The position numbers and the translations under genes are program-made. Below the pieces are notes generated by a model. That model had not been told where the DNA came from and did no database searches. It saw only the letters and a program-made list of their open reading frames with translations. Shown here piece after piece: positions 46,335 to 55,988 of a DNA stretch of 64,000 nucleotides (positions are counted from its first letter, which is position 1; each line of letters starts with the position of its first letter). Source of the DNA: Moritella dasanensis ArB 0140 (GTDB lineage Bacteria; Pseudomonadota; Gammaproteobacteria; Enterobacterales; Moritellaceae); the NCBI RefSeq assembly GCF_000276805.1, contig NZ_AKXQ01000001.1, positions 124,001 to 188,000 of the forward strand, read 5' to 3'.

Positions 46335-48011
46335 CTACATTCCTGAATAGTTGGGACCGCTACCGCCTTCTGGTGGTGTCCATACAATGTTCTGCGACGG
46401 GTCTTTTATGTCGCACGCTTTACAGTGGATACAGTTTTGCGCATTTATTTGGAATTTAACTTCTTTATCAACCGTGACTATTTCATATACTGCCGCAGGG
46501 CAATATCGTTGCGCGGGTTCTGCAAAACGGGGCAGGTTGGTGCACATAGGGATACTCGGGTCGGTCAGTTTAAGGTGGTTTGGTTGGTCGGCATCATGTT
46601 GGATGTTGGCTAAAAATACCGAACTTAAACGGTCAAAGGTTAAGATGTTATCTGGTTTCGGATACGTGATGGCTGACGATCGGGTGACTTTTTGTAATTG
46701 GCTGTGATCTGGTTTTGAGTCGTGCAGGGTAAAGGGTAAGCTTTTGTGCAATATGTTTTGCTCAAACCAGGTGACGCCTAGCATGGCATTACAGCGATGC
46801 GTGATCGGCGCAAAATTACGTGATTGATATAACTCTTGGTAAACCCAAGATGCTTCATATAATAAGGTGAAGTGTTCGAGGCTATTACTGGTTTCTGTCG
46901 CTTTATCAGTTGCTTGTTCAGTGCTTTCGTTGGCTTTATAGCGTGTCAATGCCATTGCGGAAAACACGGCTTCAGCACCGACCATACCTGTTTTCATGGC
47001 GGTATGAGTGCCTTTTAATTTAGCCACGTTCAATGTACCGGCATCACAACCGAGTAATAATCCGCCGGGGAATACCATCTTCGGTAAACAGTTATAACCA
47101 CCTTTGGTTACAGTTCTCGCGCCGTAAGCTAGTCGTTTCCCGCCTTTTAAATAGCGACTCACTGCAGGGTGTAATTTAAGCCGTTGGAATTCTTCGAAAG
47201 GGCTGAGATAAGGATTTTGATAGTTCAAATCAGTGATGAGACCGACATAAGCCTGATCTTTACCGACGTGATATAAAAAAGCTCCCCCTGTCGCACCGTG
47301 TTCCGCTAATGGCCAGCCGATACTGTGAATGACTAATCCCGGTTGATGAATATTTGGGTCTATCTGCCACAACTCTTTAATGCCGAGTCCGTAATGCTGT
47401 GGATCGGCGTCTTTATCTAATTGGTACTTCTCGATTAATTGTTTGCCTAAATGGCCGCGAGAGCCTTCAGTGACTAATGTATATTTGCCAATGAGTTCCA
47501 TCCCTGGCATGAAATTTTCTTTCTGTTCGCCGTTTTTATCACGTCCCATGTCTCCGGTGATCACGCCTTTGACGCTATTATCTTCAGCAAAGATGAATTC
47601 ATTGGCGGCAAAACCAGTGAATATTTCGACGCCCAGTTGTTCAGCTTGTTTGGCTAGCCAAATACACAGGTCGCCAAGGCTGATGATATAGTTGTGTTTG
47701 TTGTCTAAACTGGATGGTACTAACATGCTTGGCACGCGGCGGGCTGTAGTAGCATTTTTGAGTAGCCATGTTTCATCGCGCTTTACATGGCAGGTAACGG
47801 GGGAGTCTAAGTTTTGCCAGTCTGGAAACAGTTCGTCTAATGCGCGGGTTTCAAAGATGGTGCCTGCAAGGGTATGCCCGCCAATCTCGGCGGCTTTTTC
47901 GAGGACGCAAACACTGAGTTCTGTATCAGTGTCTAGTGCAAGTTGACGTAAGCGACAGGCGGCAGATAATCCGGCAGGTCCAGCTCCGACAATGACAACA
48001 TCAAATTCCAT
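46335..48011 (-). CDS. Electron transfer flavoprotein-ubiquinone oxidoreductase
   Basis: 558 residues. The FAD motif is 'VVIVGAGPAGLSAACRLRQLA', the membrane-facing ubiquinone region includes 'GGYNCLPKMVFPGGLLLGCDAGTLN', and the C-terminal 4Fe-4S domain has 'CPAAVYEI' and 'NCIHCKACDIKDP'. It takes electrons from ETF (from fatty or amino acid oxidation) into the quinone pool. I took the start at MEFDVVIVGAG, where homology begins; upstream in-frame codons (to 48086) lack it. ETF alpha/beta are not adjacent. An unusual Glu/Thr-rich insertion (about residues 350-370, 'ESTEQATDKATETS') is present. Confidence 0.95.
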   Translation of the reverse strand: MEFDVVIVGAGPAGLSAACRLRQLALDTDTELSVCVLEKAAEIGGHTLAGTIFETRALDELFPDWQNLDSPVTCHVKRDETWLLKNATTARRVPSMLVPSSLDNKHNYIISLGDLCIWLAKQAEQLGVEIFTGFAANEFIFAEDNSVKGVITGDMGRDKNGEQKENFMPGMELIGKYTLVTEGSRGHLGKQLIEKYQLDKDADPQHYGLGIKELWQIDPNIHQPGLVIHSIGWPLAEHGATGGAFLYHVGKDQAYVGLITDLNYQNPYLSPFEEFQRLKLHPAVSRYLKGGKRLAYGARTVTKGGYNCLPKMVFPGGLLLGCDAGTLNVAKLKGTHTAMKTGMVGAEAVFSAMALTRYKANESTEQATDKATETSNSLEHFTLLYEASWVYQELYQSRNFAPITHRCNAMLGVTWFEQNILHKSLPFTLHDSKPDHSQLQKVTRSSAITYPKPDNILTFDRLSSVFLANIQHDADQPNHLKLTDPSIPMCTNLPRFAEPAQRYCPAAVYEIVTVDKEVKFQINAQNCIHCKACDIKDPSQNIVWTPPEGGSGPNYSGM

Positions 48012-48225
48012 TGATTCTCGCTTCACACTTAACATCCTTATACATATGGCTGATCTAAGTATTGTGTATGTTTGAATAAGCGCCAACGATATTGCTATTA
48101 GTAATTAACTGGCTGAATTTTGGCGACAAGTTAACATTTTTCACTAAAGGTTAAACTGGTCTTTAAATTAGTGCAGTACAATAACGTCATCTATATTCAA
48201 TACACCCAGTTTAATTTGAGGTTTT

Positions 48226-49245
48226 ATGATGCTTAAAAAAGCACCCTTAGCATTGCTGTTGACCATGGCGTCTTTTAATTCTTTTGCAGTAGACAATACG
48301 CTTACTGCTGAATGCGGTTCAGTGACCATCGCCGATATGAACTTAGGTAGCGCTACCTTGGTTGCTAATATTGATGCGTTTATTCTAGAACATGGCTACG
48401 CTTGCGACGTTGAAATTGTGCCAGGTAACTCAACGATCACAGCAACGTCGATGATTGAAAAAAATACCCCTGATATTGCCCCTGAATTTTGGACTAATCA
48501 GATCAGAGCGACATTAGCAAAAGGCGGTGAAGAAGGGCGCATTGTTGTGGCAGGTGATTTACTCTCTGACGGTGCAGTTTCTGGTTTTTGGGTACCTAAG
48601 TATATGGTTGAAAAAGATCCGTCTTTAGCGACGCTAGCGGGTATTAAAGCCAATGCGAAGTTATTCCAGCACCCTGAAGATCCAACGCGTTCTGCTTTCA
48701 TGGCTTGTCCTGCTGGCTGGACTTGTCAGATCTCAACGACTAACTTATTCAATGCGATGGACCTTGCTGATTACGGCTTTGATTTAGTTGATCCAGGTTC
48801 CGGCGCAGGTTTAGCGGGTTCGATGGTTAAAGCGTATGAAAATAAAGAAGCGTGGTTTGGTTATTATTGGTCACCAACGGCAATCATGGATAAATACGAT
48901 ATGGTGCGTGTTGATTTTGGTACTAGTTTTGATCGTGATGAATTTGAAAATTGTACCATTGTTGAAGACTGTGAAAACCCGAAAGTAACCGATTATCCAG
49001 CAGCGCCTGTGCAGAGTATTGTGACTACTGATTTTTCTAAACGAGCGCCTGCGGTGATGCAGTATCTTGGGAAACGTTCATTCAGCAATGATGAAATGAA
49101 CCAGCAGTTAGCGTGGATAGATGAAGAGCAAGCCGACGGTGATTATGCCGCTGAACACTTCTTATTAAATAATAAAGATAAGTGGAGTCAGTGGGTACCG
49201 AAAGACGTGGCTATAAAAGTAGCCGCAGCGCTAGCTGATTTATAA
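48226..49245 (+). CDS. Betaine/proline-type ABC substrate-binding protein (OpuAC family), orphan
   Basis: 339 residues. Signal peptide (1-22, ending NSFA). The mature domain is a type II binding fold of the OpuAC/ProX group: 'TIADMNLGSATLVANIDAFILEHGY', 'APEFWTN', 'FGYYWSPTAIMDKYDMVRV' and C-terminal helices. It has six cysteines in the mature part (in AECGS, YACDV, ACPAGWTC, ENCTIVEDCE), which suggests disulfides. No permease or ATPase gene is near, so it may serve a transporter encoded elsewhere. TTGAGGTTTT precedes the start. Confidence 0.9.
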   Translation: MMLKKAPLALLLTMASFNSFAVDNTLTAECGSVTIADMNLGSATLVANIDAFILEHGYACDVEIVPGNSTITATSMIEKNTPDIAPEFWTNQIRATLAKGGEEGRIVVAGDLLSDGAVSGFWVPKYMVEKDPSLATLAGIKANAKLFQHPEDPTRSAFMACPAGWTCQISTTNLFNAMDLADYGFDLVDPGSGAGLAGSMVKAYENKEAWFGYYWSPTAIMDKYDMVRVDFGTSFDRDEFENCTIVEDCENPKVTDYPAAPVQSIVTTDFSKRAPAVMQYLGKRSFSNDEMNQQLAWIDEEQADGDYAAEHFLLNNKDKWSQWVPKDVAIKVAAALADL

Positions 49246-49345
49246 TCAAAAGGCCCTACGATGTAAGGCATATGAGCCATCACAGATGTATTAGTTAAAG
49301 GAAGTTGGAATGCTTCCTCATTTAGCTTTTATTTATAGTTCGTAG

Positions 49346-49525
49346 CTATATCTTGAAACTATATTTGGCATAGTCATTCTCCTCGACAATATCGTCCTCA
49401 ATTGCATGTAGCCATGCCTGAGAGTAATATTCTTCGTCGGAGGGGGTATGATCAAGCGTGTTTAAATTGATTTGGTAAGAGGCTATTACCATATCGGTGT
49501 CATTTTTAATGATTGAAATTTTCAT
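49346..49525 (-). CDS. Small conserved-looking hypothetical protein
   Basis: 59 residues from ATG 49525, which has AAGGGGGCG at good spacing. Mixed charged sequence (MKISIIKNDTDMVIASY at the start, an acidic middle and KYSFKI at the end), no membrane segment, no known motif. The strong start site and even composition argue that it is a gene. I cannot assign a function. Confidence 0.6.
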   Translation of the reverse strand: MKISIIKNDTDMVIASYQINLNTLDHTPSDEEYYSQAWLHAIEDDIVEENDYAKYSFKI

Positions 49526-49722
49526 AACGCCCCCTTGATTCACTAATTAAAATCATTCGCTATATCACTAATTATAGCCACATAATGCTAAGTACCACTG
49601 CTTAATTTTTACTTTATTCATAATACCCCATCCCATTTAATGCAGAACCAGTCTTTGCATTGTTAATAAGAGGTGGGTATTTTAACGCTAAGATCTTACA
49701 GAATCTTATATTATCAGCGAGA

Positions 49723-50085
49723 TTAAGTGATATTAAACCTTGCCCACAGTGTCCTAATAAACAACTTTAGTTTTACTGATGCTAAAACCGTAATCTTAAC
49801 TGTACAATGCAGATCTTCATCATCACCTTCGATTAAAATCCACTCTTCATCTTTAACAGATGTTAATCTGTCGTCTAATAATAAAGCCGATGAATCTGAT
49901 GAACGTGTCAAATGTACGATCGCGCCATAGTTTAAAAGATCAATGTCTTGTAAATCACCATGATTAACACTTACTGAAAATTCACAGCTGTCAAATAAGC
50001 GTACAAAACCTTCATTACTTATTCCTTTTTCACCAATAACTAAAATATTATTTAAAGTCCCGTCTTTACCGCTAACGTTTATCAT
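49723..50085 (-). CDS. Hypothetical protein
   Basis: 120 residues from ATG 50085 behind GGAG; TTG 50100 is an alternative. Beta-rich look ('ILVIGEKGISNEGFVRLFDS', 'AIVHLTRSSDSSALLLDDRL', 'VKDEEWILIEGDDEDL') with a basic C-terminus (ASVKLKLFIRTLWARFNIT). No signal peptide and no family I recognise. It is divergent from the patatin gene. Confidence 0.6.
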   Translation of the reverse strand: MINVSGKDGTLNNILVIGEKGISNEGFVRLFDSCEFSVSVNHGDLQDIDLLNYGAIVHLTRSSDSSALLLDDRLTSVKDEEWILIEGDDEDLHCTVKITVLASVKLKLFIRTLWARFNIT

Positions 50086-50279
50086 AAATATGTTCTCCAA
50101 TATTGCGATGATATCAAACCTTTCAGCCCAAAGTCCGCAGATGCAAGATAAGTAATCAAGCAGTGTTCTACACTTAGATTATAGTCAATGTCAGAAAGGT
50201 GTAGTTGTACTGCCTTGCCCATATAACATAACTGCATATCTATTTTCAACACCACCTAATCTATTAATGTGAGTAAACT

Positions 50280-51512
50280 ATGACAAGTCATCAGCTGTTG
50301 AATTCACGTATCATTAAGCGCCAAGTTAGCAACGAAATTTTAACGCAAATAGATCAGACTAAGAAAAAAAAACTAGCTTTGGTGGTGCAAGGAGGTGGGC
50401 AGAGAGGTATATTTACCGCAGGCGTATTTGATTATTTTTTGGATGCCGGTTTTGACCCGTTTGAACTGTATATAGGCACTTCTGCTGGTGCACTTAATCT
50501 CTCGTCTTTTATCAGTCGTCAGTCTAAATTTGGCTACAACTTTATTGTCAATTACACCACAGATGATGAATTCTTCAATCTCTATAAATACCTGAGAAAA
50601 CAACAGCCACTGAATTTAGATTGGGCACTGGATGCTGTATCGGCAAAGGGACTGACACCACTGGATATCATTACTGCACGGAAAAATTTACAGTATCGTC
50701 AGGCCTTTGCGTGCGCAACCCGAAAAGATACCATGCAAGACATATATCTGCCGCTGTATCAGGACAACTGGAAAGAAGTTCTTCGAGCAAGCTGTGCGGT
50801 GCCTATTTTATACACCAAAAAAATAAGCTTTAACGATTTTGAATGGGTTGATGGCGGAGTGAGTGCCGCGATACCCGTACAAGAAGCATGGAAACGCGGC
50901 GCTGAAGTTATTGTTGTAGTGCGAACTGAACCCGTAGAGAGTGTCGATAATGGCGGGCGTGTATTGTATGATTGGCGACAAAAGATTGAATCGAAATTAC
51001 CACAATATATTGAGAAACTAAGCCTAGAGCAATCGCTAGATAAATTTAAAACGCTCCACGAAGATCTTACTCAGCGTTTTGATTTATGGAAAATAAATTG
51101 GAGTGATAAAGCTGTACTCAGCCTTAATAAGAATCAAAATCAGGATGAAAAAAACACCCTTATTTTACCGGGGATTAGCGAACTGGTGAAAAATGATAAT
51201 GGTAGTTGGAAATTGTTTAACGCCGATAATTTAGAACGTTTTCTTTCGATGTCCAACAAAGGTAAAAGCAGTGAAGTGATCGAAATGCTAGCTCGCTATT
51301 ATCAATCTTATCGTGAGTTAAATGATTTTTTGGTTAACCCACCTAAAGGATTGACGGTTATTCAAATAGCACCAAAGAAAGCTTTACGCAGCAGAGCTTT
51401 GTTGAGTGATAAGGATGACTTAGAAATGGATTATCGAGAAGGCAAAGAGGTCGCTCGTCATTTTGTAAAAAACTTTGCTGATATTCTGAATGATAAAACA
51501 ACCTTAAGGTAA
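50280..51512 (+). CDS. Patatin-like phospholipase
   Basis: 410 residues. The oxyanion loop 'QGGGQRGIFTAG' (37-48), the nucleophile elbow GTSAG with Ser68, and the dyad Asp191 in DGG are all present, so it should be an active lipid acyl hydrolase. A long C-terminal part (about 250-410) is charged and helical; similar tails are found in the YjjU-like patatins. No signal peptide, so it is cytoplasmic or peripheral. It ends at a clear terminator. Confidence 0.92.
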   Translation: MTSHQLLNSRIIKRQVSNEILTQIDQTKKKKLALVVQGGGQRGIFTAGVFDYFLDAGFDPFELYIGTSAGALNLSSFISRQSKFGYNFIVNYTTDDEFFNLYKYLRKQQPLNLDWALDAVSAKGLTPLDIITARKNLQYRQAFACATRKDTMQDIYLPLYQDNWKEVLRASCAVPILYTKKISFNDFEWVDGGVSAAIPVQEAWKRGAEVIVVVRTEPVESVDNGGRVLYDWRQKIESKLPQYIEKLSLEQSLDKFKTLHEDLTQRFDLWKINWSDKAVLSLNKNQNQDEKNTLILPGISELVKNDNGSWKLFNADNLERFLSMSNKGKSSEVIEMLARYYQSYRELNDFLVNPPKGLTVIQIAPKKALRSRALLSDKDDLEMDYREGKEVARHFVKNFADILNDKTTLR

Positions 51513-51530
51513 TGTTGAATCGATATGAAT

Positions 51531-51556
51531 AAAGGAAGCTGAGATGCTTCCTTTTT
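51531..51556. terminator. Rho-independent terminator
   Basis: AAAGGAAGC-TGAGAT-GCTTCCTTTTT, 19 bases past the patatin stop; the same stem sequence as the terminator after hrpA. Confidence 0.88.
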
Positions 51557-51596
51557 AACGACTGTTTTATACATAACTAAGATATGATTTATACCG

Positions 51597-52019
51597 TTAA
51601 GAAAATGTTTCTTTCAGGGCAGATAACAAGCCTTGATAAATAGGATCACAAAAATCAGCAACTTCTTGGTTATTGGCTGACTCGAAGCTTGAATCCCATT
51701 TAACTAATGTCCCCTCACTTGTTTCGACCAGTTTCACTACGCCAATATAGTTATCGACCGCATCTTTGGCCACTGGTCCAGGACCGTCATCAATGCTGTA
51801 TGAAAAAGTGTGCTGCTCGGCATTCACTGTGGTTAAGGTTTCATGAAAAGCATCGTTTAATACCCGCCTTGCGCCAATTTCGTGACCTTGTTGCGTACCG
51901 ACGATGCGCAAAGAGGTGATCACACCTGCAGCCCATGATAAGTCATGGAAGTTACTGATGGTTTCCCAGATCTTGTCGATAGGTGCATCGATGTTTATCG
52001 TATTGTGGCAATGTCCCAT
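51597..52019 (-). CDS. SRPBCC/START-like domain protein (polyketide cyclase-like)
   Basis: 140 residues. 'INIDAPIDKIWETISNFHDLSWA' at the N-terminus, 'GARRVL' and 'FSYSIDDGPGPV' in the middle, and 'VKWDSSFESANN...GLLSALKETF' at the end are the usual SRPBCC (polyketide_cyc2) strand-helix order. These bind hydrophobic ligands; the ligand is unknown. ATATAAGGAAAAGTAA precedes the ATG. It is convergent with the patatin gene. Confidence 0.88.
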   Translation of the reverse strand: MGHCHNTINIDAPIDKIWETISNFHDLSWAAGVITSLRIVGTQQGHEIGARRVLNDAFHETLTTVNAEQHTFSYSIDDGPGPVAKDAVDNYIGVVKLVETSEGTLVKWDSSFESANNQEVADFCDPIYQGLLSALKETFS

Positions 52020-52205
52020 TTACTTTTCCTTATATGTGGGCGTACATATTTGAGTCTAGTTAGTTTTTTGGGGTTCTCAAGTTGGGGCGACTCACGTGAC
52101 TGGTACGACAAAGTCCCTTGGTGTTCACATTGTTTAATTTCATTACCTAACTCGTTTGTGGACAGAAATGGCTTAGTGCTTATGCGACAAAGAGGACGTT
52201 TCGCA

Positions 52206-53216
52206 TTACTGAAAGTATAACGAAGTTGAGATTAACTCGTTATGAATAGACTTCCTATTGATATTACTTGCTTCTTGACACACAAATTCAGCCCCCTCTT
52301 CAGCTAGGATAGCGGTTGCTTGAGGTTTACATTTTTGCATAAAACTAAAATGTGATGCGCCTGATATTTCAACATAGAATAAATTCTTGTGTTTCTCAGC
52401 CAAATACGGATTTAGCTGTTTTTCAGGCGGTATCACTTCATCAAATTCAGCCCCAACAACGATCGTGTTTGCAGATAGATCATCCAAACTATCACTTAGA
52501 ATGGCAGGAACGTAACCCGGTGAAATGGCTATAGATTTAGATACTCTCTTATCCCTGTAATCACCTGAAATCATTACACGGTCTTCTTGAGTGAGATTTT
52601 TGAAGACACCTTTATAGTAATCACAAGAGTCATCTTTATTTTGTAAACAATAATTTTGGTAGCCAGATATATCAAATTTTGCTCCAGCTAGTGATAATGC
52701 TGTATACCCTCCCAATGAATAACCTACAACTGTAATATTTTTCTTATCGATATATTGGACATAAGTACTAGCTAAAAGTTTATCAATCAAAAATGATACA
52801 TCTCTTGGCTGCTCCCACATTCGCATAACGCTATCAGGTGTCGCTTGACCTGTTGTGTAGTCAGGATGATTTGCAGAAATAACTAAAGCACCTTCTTCTG
52901 CTAAGCGGCTCCCTAACCATGATAAGTTCTTCCAGTTGCCCGATGTTCCATGAACCAAAATATAAACTGGTAGTTCACTTCCTGTAGGGGGCGCGTTCTT
53001 AACCGCATTAAAGCCATAAAATGCGGGGTTATCTGCATAGAGTTCCTCAGATTTTGTTTTCGTTGTTGGGTAGAAAATTTTGGTATTTATGACCCTGTGC
53101 CTATCAATATCTTGATATACCTCTGCCGTTATACCAATGCTAGCCAAACTCGCTGAACTCACGAAACATAAACTCATCAGTGCTAATCGTTTTCTAGTAA
53201 ATAATTTAAAAATCAT
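52206..53216 (-). CDS. Secreted alpha/beta hydrolase (dienelactone hydrolase/PAF-AH-like)
   Basis: 336 residues from ATG 53216, preceded by GGTGACACTT. A signal peptide (about 1-26) is clear. 'YILVHGTSGNWKNLSWLG' is the oxyanion loop, GYSLG the nucleophile elbow (Ser167), followed by 'AEFDEVIPPEKQ' (Asp) and 'SGASHFSFM' (His). The mature part has five Cys in or after 'YCLQNKDDSCDYY', consistent with a periplasmic location. An esterase is likely; substrate unknown. It faces a broken AraC-type regulator across a region with an 11-bp perfect dyad, so it may be the regulated target. Confidence 0.88.
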   Translation of the reverse strand: MIFKLFTRKRLALMSLCFVSSASLASIGITAEVYQDIDRHRVINTKIFYPTTKTKSEELYADNPAFYGFNAVKNAPPTGSELPVYILVHGTSGNWKNLSWLGSRLAEEGALVISANHPDYTTGQATPDSVMRMWEQPRDVSFLIDKLLASTYVQYIDKKNITVVGYSLGGYTALSLAGAKFDISGYQNYCLQNKDDSCDYYKGVFKNLTQEDRVMISGDYRDKRVSKSIAISPGYVPAILSDSLDDLSANTIVVGAEFDEVIPPEKQLNPYLAEKHKNLFYVEISGASHFSFMQKCKPQATAILAEEGAEFVCQEASNINRKSIHNELISTSLYFQ

Positions 53217-53283
53217 AAGTGTCACCATCAATATTAATCATTGATGAGATTGTGGAGTGGATTGTTATATTTAACGACCTTAA

Positions 53284-53311
53284 ACCAGTTTTAGGTCGAG
53301 CTAAAACTGGT
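53284..53311. promoter_or_regulatory. Perfect 11-bp dyad between hydrolase and AraC gene
   Basis: ACCAGTTTTAG and CTAAAACTGGT flank a 6-base spacer, in the 181-bp gap between divergent genes. It may be an operator for one or both. It lies 68 bases before the hydrolase start and 87 before the regulator start. Confidence 0.6.
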
Positions 53312-53397
53312 ATTGCATATATTTTCCTTTCAATTATATTTCAACGACTTATCATTAAAGGTCATCGAGTACCACTTTCTTAAAAAAAGGGCATGCT

Positions 53398-54434
53398 ATG
53401 CTTTCTATTCCTTTGCCTTTCGTTATATCTATTATGCTAGGGTTACTAGCATTAGCGCTCTATGCCCGCTCTTCAAAGCAAGCTAGAGCCTCTTGTCTGT
53501 TTTTAGGACTTTGTGCTGCAACAACTACAATAGTTGGTTTACGTTGGACTTTCGGATTAAACATTTTAAGCGCGATCCAACCTATTTTAGCCTCAGCCAT
53601 CCCCTTCGCAGCATGGTATACGTTTACTCATACAAACCAAAATAACAAAGGGGATCTCTGTAAGCACTTCATGCGCCACTTTATATCACAATCGGCATAA
53701 TTATGAGGCCATGGTTAGAAGTACCCATTGATGGTGTGATTTTTTTAGTTTACGTCGGATATGGTTTGGCACTCATTCGATCTTATTCTGAAGAGTCAAC
53801 ACTGATAAATATCTCGCTAGGTAATTGGGAAACAGTTCAGAAAGCTGAAATTTTCGCAGGATTTATGCTGTTACTTTCTGCACTAGTTGATGCCTTGATT
53901 TCCTTGGACATCAATTTTAACAAAGGTGATATGGCACTTGATATTCTCGCCGCAACGCACTTAGTTATTTTACTACCGCTTTCTTTTGCAGTGGTAGTTG
54001 CAAGTATCGACGCACCCACACAAGAAGATACTCAAGTACACACAGCAGCCAAACCTAATGAAGAAATTGCGATTAATACAGTCATGACATTGGAACGTGC
54101 GCAACAAATTACAGCCATGCTAGATAAAAAGGTTCGTCAAGAATACCTCTACCTCGACCCTGAACTTACGCTTTCCAAGTTGACGCGTAAGTTAGGCCTA
54201 CCTGCGAAGCAGATTTCCATCGCAGTCAATGTAGTCCACAAACAGAACATTTCTAAACTTATTAACTCGCATCGAATTGAGCATGCAAAACATTCTTTGA
54301 TTTGCTCTCAGAGCAGTATTACACAGGTTTTCATGAATTCAGGTTTTCAAACTAAGTCAAACTTCAATCGTGAATTTTCAAGATTGACAGGAATGACTCC
54401 GACTGAATATCGAAGAAACAACTCTGAGCAATAA
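53398..54434 (+). pseudogene. AraC family regulator with membrane N-terminus, split by a frameshift
   Basis: Two frames together make one known layout. 53398-53700 reads MLSIPLPFVISIMLGLLALALY..., the start of a membrane-domain AraC group, and stops early after NQNNKGDLC. 53703-54434 continues in another frame with PIDGVIFLVYVGYGLALI, more membrane segments, a linker and an AraC helix-turn-helix pair ('LTLSKLTRKLGLPAKQIS', 'ITQVFMNSGFQTKSNFNREFSRLTGMTPTEYRR'). The second frame can be read back to 53664 as ALHAPLYITIGIIM, so one base lost near 53661-53664 explains the break. Either a true pseudogene or a sequencing error. The 243-residue second part could be translated alone from ATG 53703. 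Confidence 0.8.
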
Positions 54435-54788
54435 AATGAACTTGTTTATATTTTTAAAAGATATAAATCAAGCCTTCTCAGCCAAGTAGTTGGATAGTAT
54501 GCGCGATCAATCAGCACAAGATAACCGTATGTAATTCACATAACGTTTCGTATGGCGAAGTTACTTTAAGATTATAAGTGAGTAACAGCTCTAACACACT
54601 TCGGGGCAGTAATAGCTTAGAGCTCTAACTTCGAAGGATGTCGTTCGCATTACAGATTGAATATCGAGAATAACCAAGGCTTATTTTAGTGTCTGTCGCC
54701 AATGGAAATACCTGATGTCATAAAGCTCACTCGCCAGTCAATACGGATAGCACTATCATACTCATAACTAATCATTTGTGAGGTTTTT
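54435..54788. other. Intergenic region before mdtL
   Basis: About 350 bases; no credible ORF and no strong hairpin. It should hold the mdtL promoter; GTGAGG lies just before the ATG. Confidence 0.5.
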
Positions 54789-55988
54789 ATGTTCCGATAT
54801 CTTCTTTGTAGTTTTACACTTGTACTACTTTATCCCACTGCCATCGATCTTTATCTTGTTGGTCTGCCACAAATTGCAGCAGATCTTCAGGCAACTGAAT
54901 CCCAGCTGCATTTTGCTTTTTCTATCTATTTGATCGGTATGGCGACAACGATGCTTATTGCTGGGAAAGTGGCTGACTCAATAGGTCGTAAACCTGTTGC
55001 TATTACGGGTGCCATCATCTTTACAGTATCATCAATACTTGCTGGAATGGCCGAACATAGTACGCAATTTCTTATTGCTCGATTCATCCAGGGGATTGGT
55101 GCGGGTAGCTGTTATGTGGTTTCCTTTGCCATTATTCGTGATACTTTGGGCGATATTCAACGTGCTAAAGTACTTTCTATGCTCAACGGGATCACTTGTG
55201 TTATTCCTGTTGTTGCCCCCGTGATTGGTTACCTTATAATGCTCAAATTTCCATGGTCAAGTCTATTTATTACGATGGCGGTAATGGGGGGCGTGGTCAG
55301 CTTATTATCTTCACTGGTATTAAAAGAAACGAAGCCAAACAAGTTAGCTGCCATTAATGACATTCATTCAGACTGTAGCCTTGTGCAAGAATCATTTTTA
55401 GAGCGCTTTTTTATCAGCCGCGTGGTTATAACGTCGCTCGGAGTGATGACCATTTTAACTTATGTCAACGTATCACCTTTATTGATAATGGGAGAAATGG
55501 GGTTTGATAGAAGTGAGTATTCTACTATTGTGGCAGGCACCGCTTTAGTCAGTATGCTGACCTCGTTTTCTGCACCTTTTGCATTATCTATATTTAAAGA
55601 ACGTAGCTTACTACTGGCATCACAAATATTGTTTGCGCTAGCTGCTGCGATGATAACACTCACACTCTTTTTGAATTTAAATAATCATTTATATTTGTTC
55701 GGTTTTGGACTGTTATGTGCGGGTTTTGCCATTGGTTTTGGTGTATCCATGAGTCAAGCTCTTAGCCCGTATTCTGTGCGCGCAGGGATGGCGAGTTCAT
55801 TGCTGGGTATTACTCAAGTATCTTGCTCGGCTTTGTACATTTGGTTAATGGGTGCTGTTGGCATAAATGCACTGAATATGCTGCTTACAACCTTGATTAT
55901 AGGTAGCGTAATTAGCCTTGCTCTAATATTATGGATACCTAAACCTTCTCACGGCCATCAATATGAAAAAATCACTTGCCCAGCTTGA
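54789..55988 (+). CDS. mdtL: MdtL-type multidrug efflux MFS transporter
   Basis: 399 residues, 12 helices, matching E. coli MdtL from the first residues ([16 protein letters not shown]) on. The Bcr/CflA motif '[14 protein letters not shown]' is between TM2 and TM3, and '[23 protein letters not shown]' is the antiporter-type motif. In E. coli MdtL is a drug/proton antiporter that gives chloramphenicol tolerance when overexpressed. The E. coli gene lies after tnaAB and before yidZ; here only yidZ follows, overlapping by 26 bases. Confidence 0.95.
   Translation: MFRYLLCSFTLVLLYPTAIDLYLVGLPQIAADLQATESQLHFAFSIYLIGMATTMLIAGKVADSIGRKPVAITGAIIFTVSSILAGMAEHSTQFLIARFIQGIGAGSCYVVSFAIIRDTLGDIQRAKVLSMLNGITCVIPVVAPVIGYLIMLKFPWSSLFITMAVMGGVVSLLSSLVLKETKPNKLAAINDIHSDCSLVQESFLERFFISRVVITSLGVMTILTYVNVSPLLIMGEMGFDRSEYSTIVAGTALVSMLTSFSAPFALSIFKERSLLLASQILFALAAAMITLTLFLNLNNHLYLFGFGLLCAGFAIGFGVSMSQALSPYSVRAGMASSLLGITQVSCSALYIWLMGAVGINALNMLLTTLIIGSVISLALILWIPKPSHGHQYEKITCPA

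Noticed and set aside
49296-49318. Hairpin AGGAAG...CTTCCT after the betaine-binding gene
   Set aside because: Six-base stem and no T-run; too weak to call a terminator, although it resembles the stems at 13659 and 51531.
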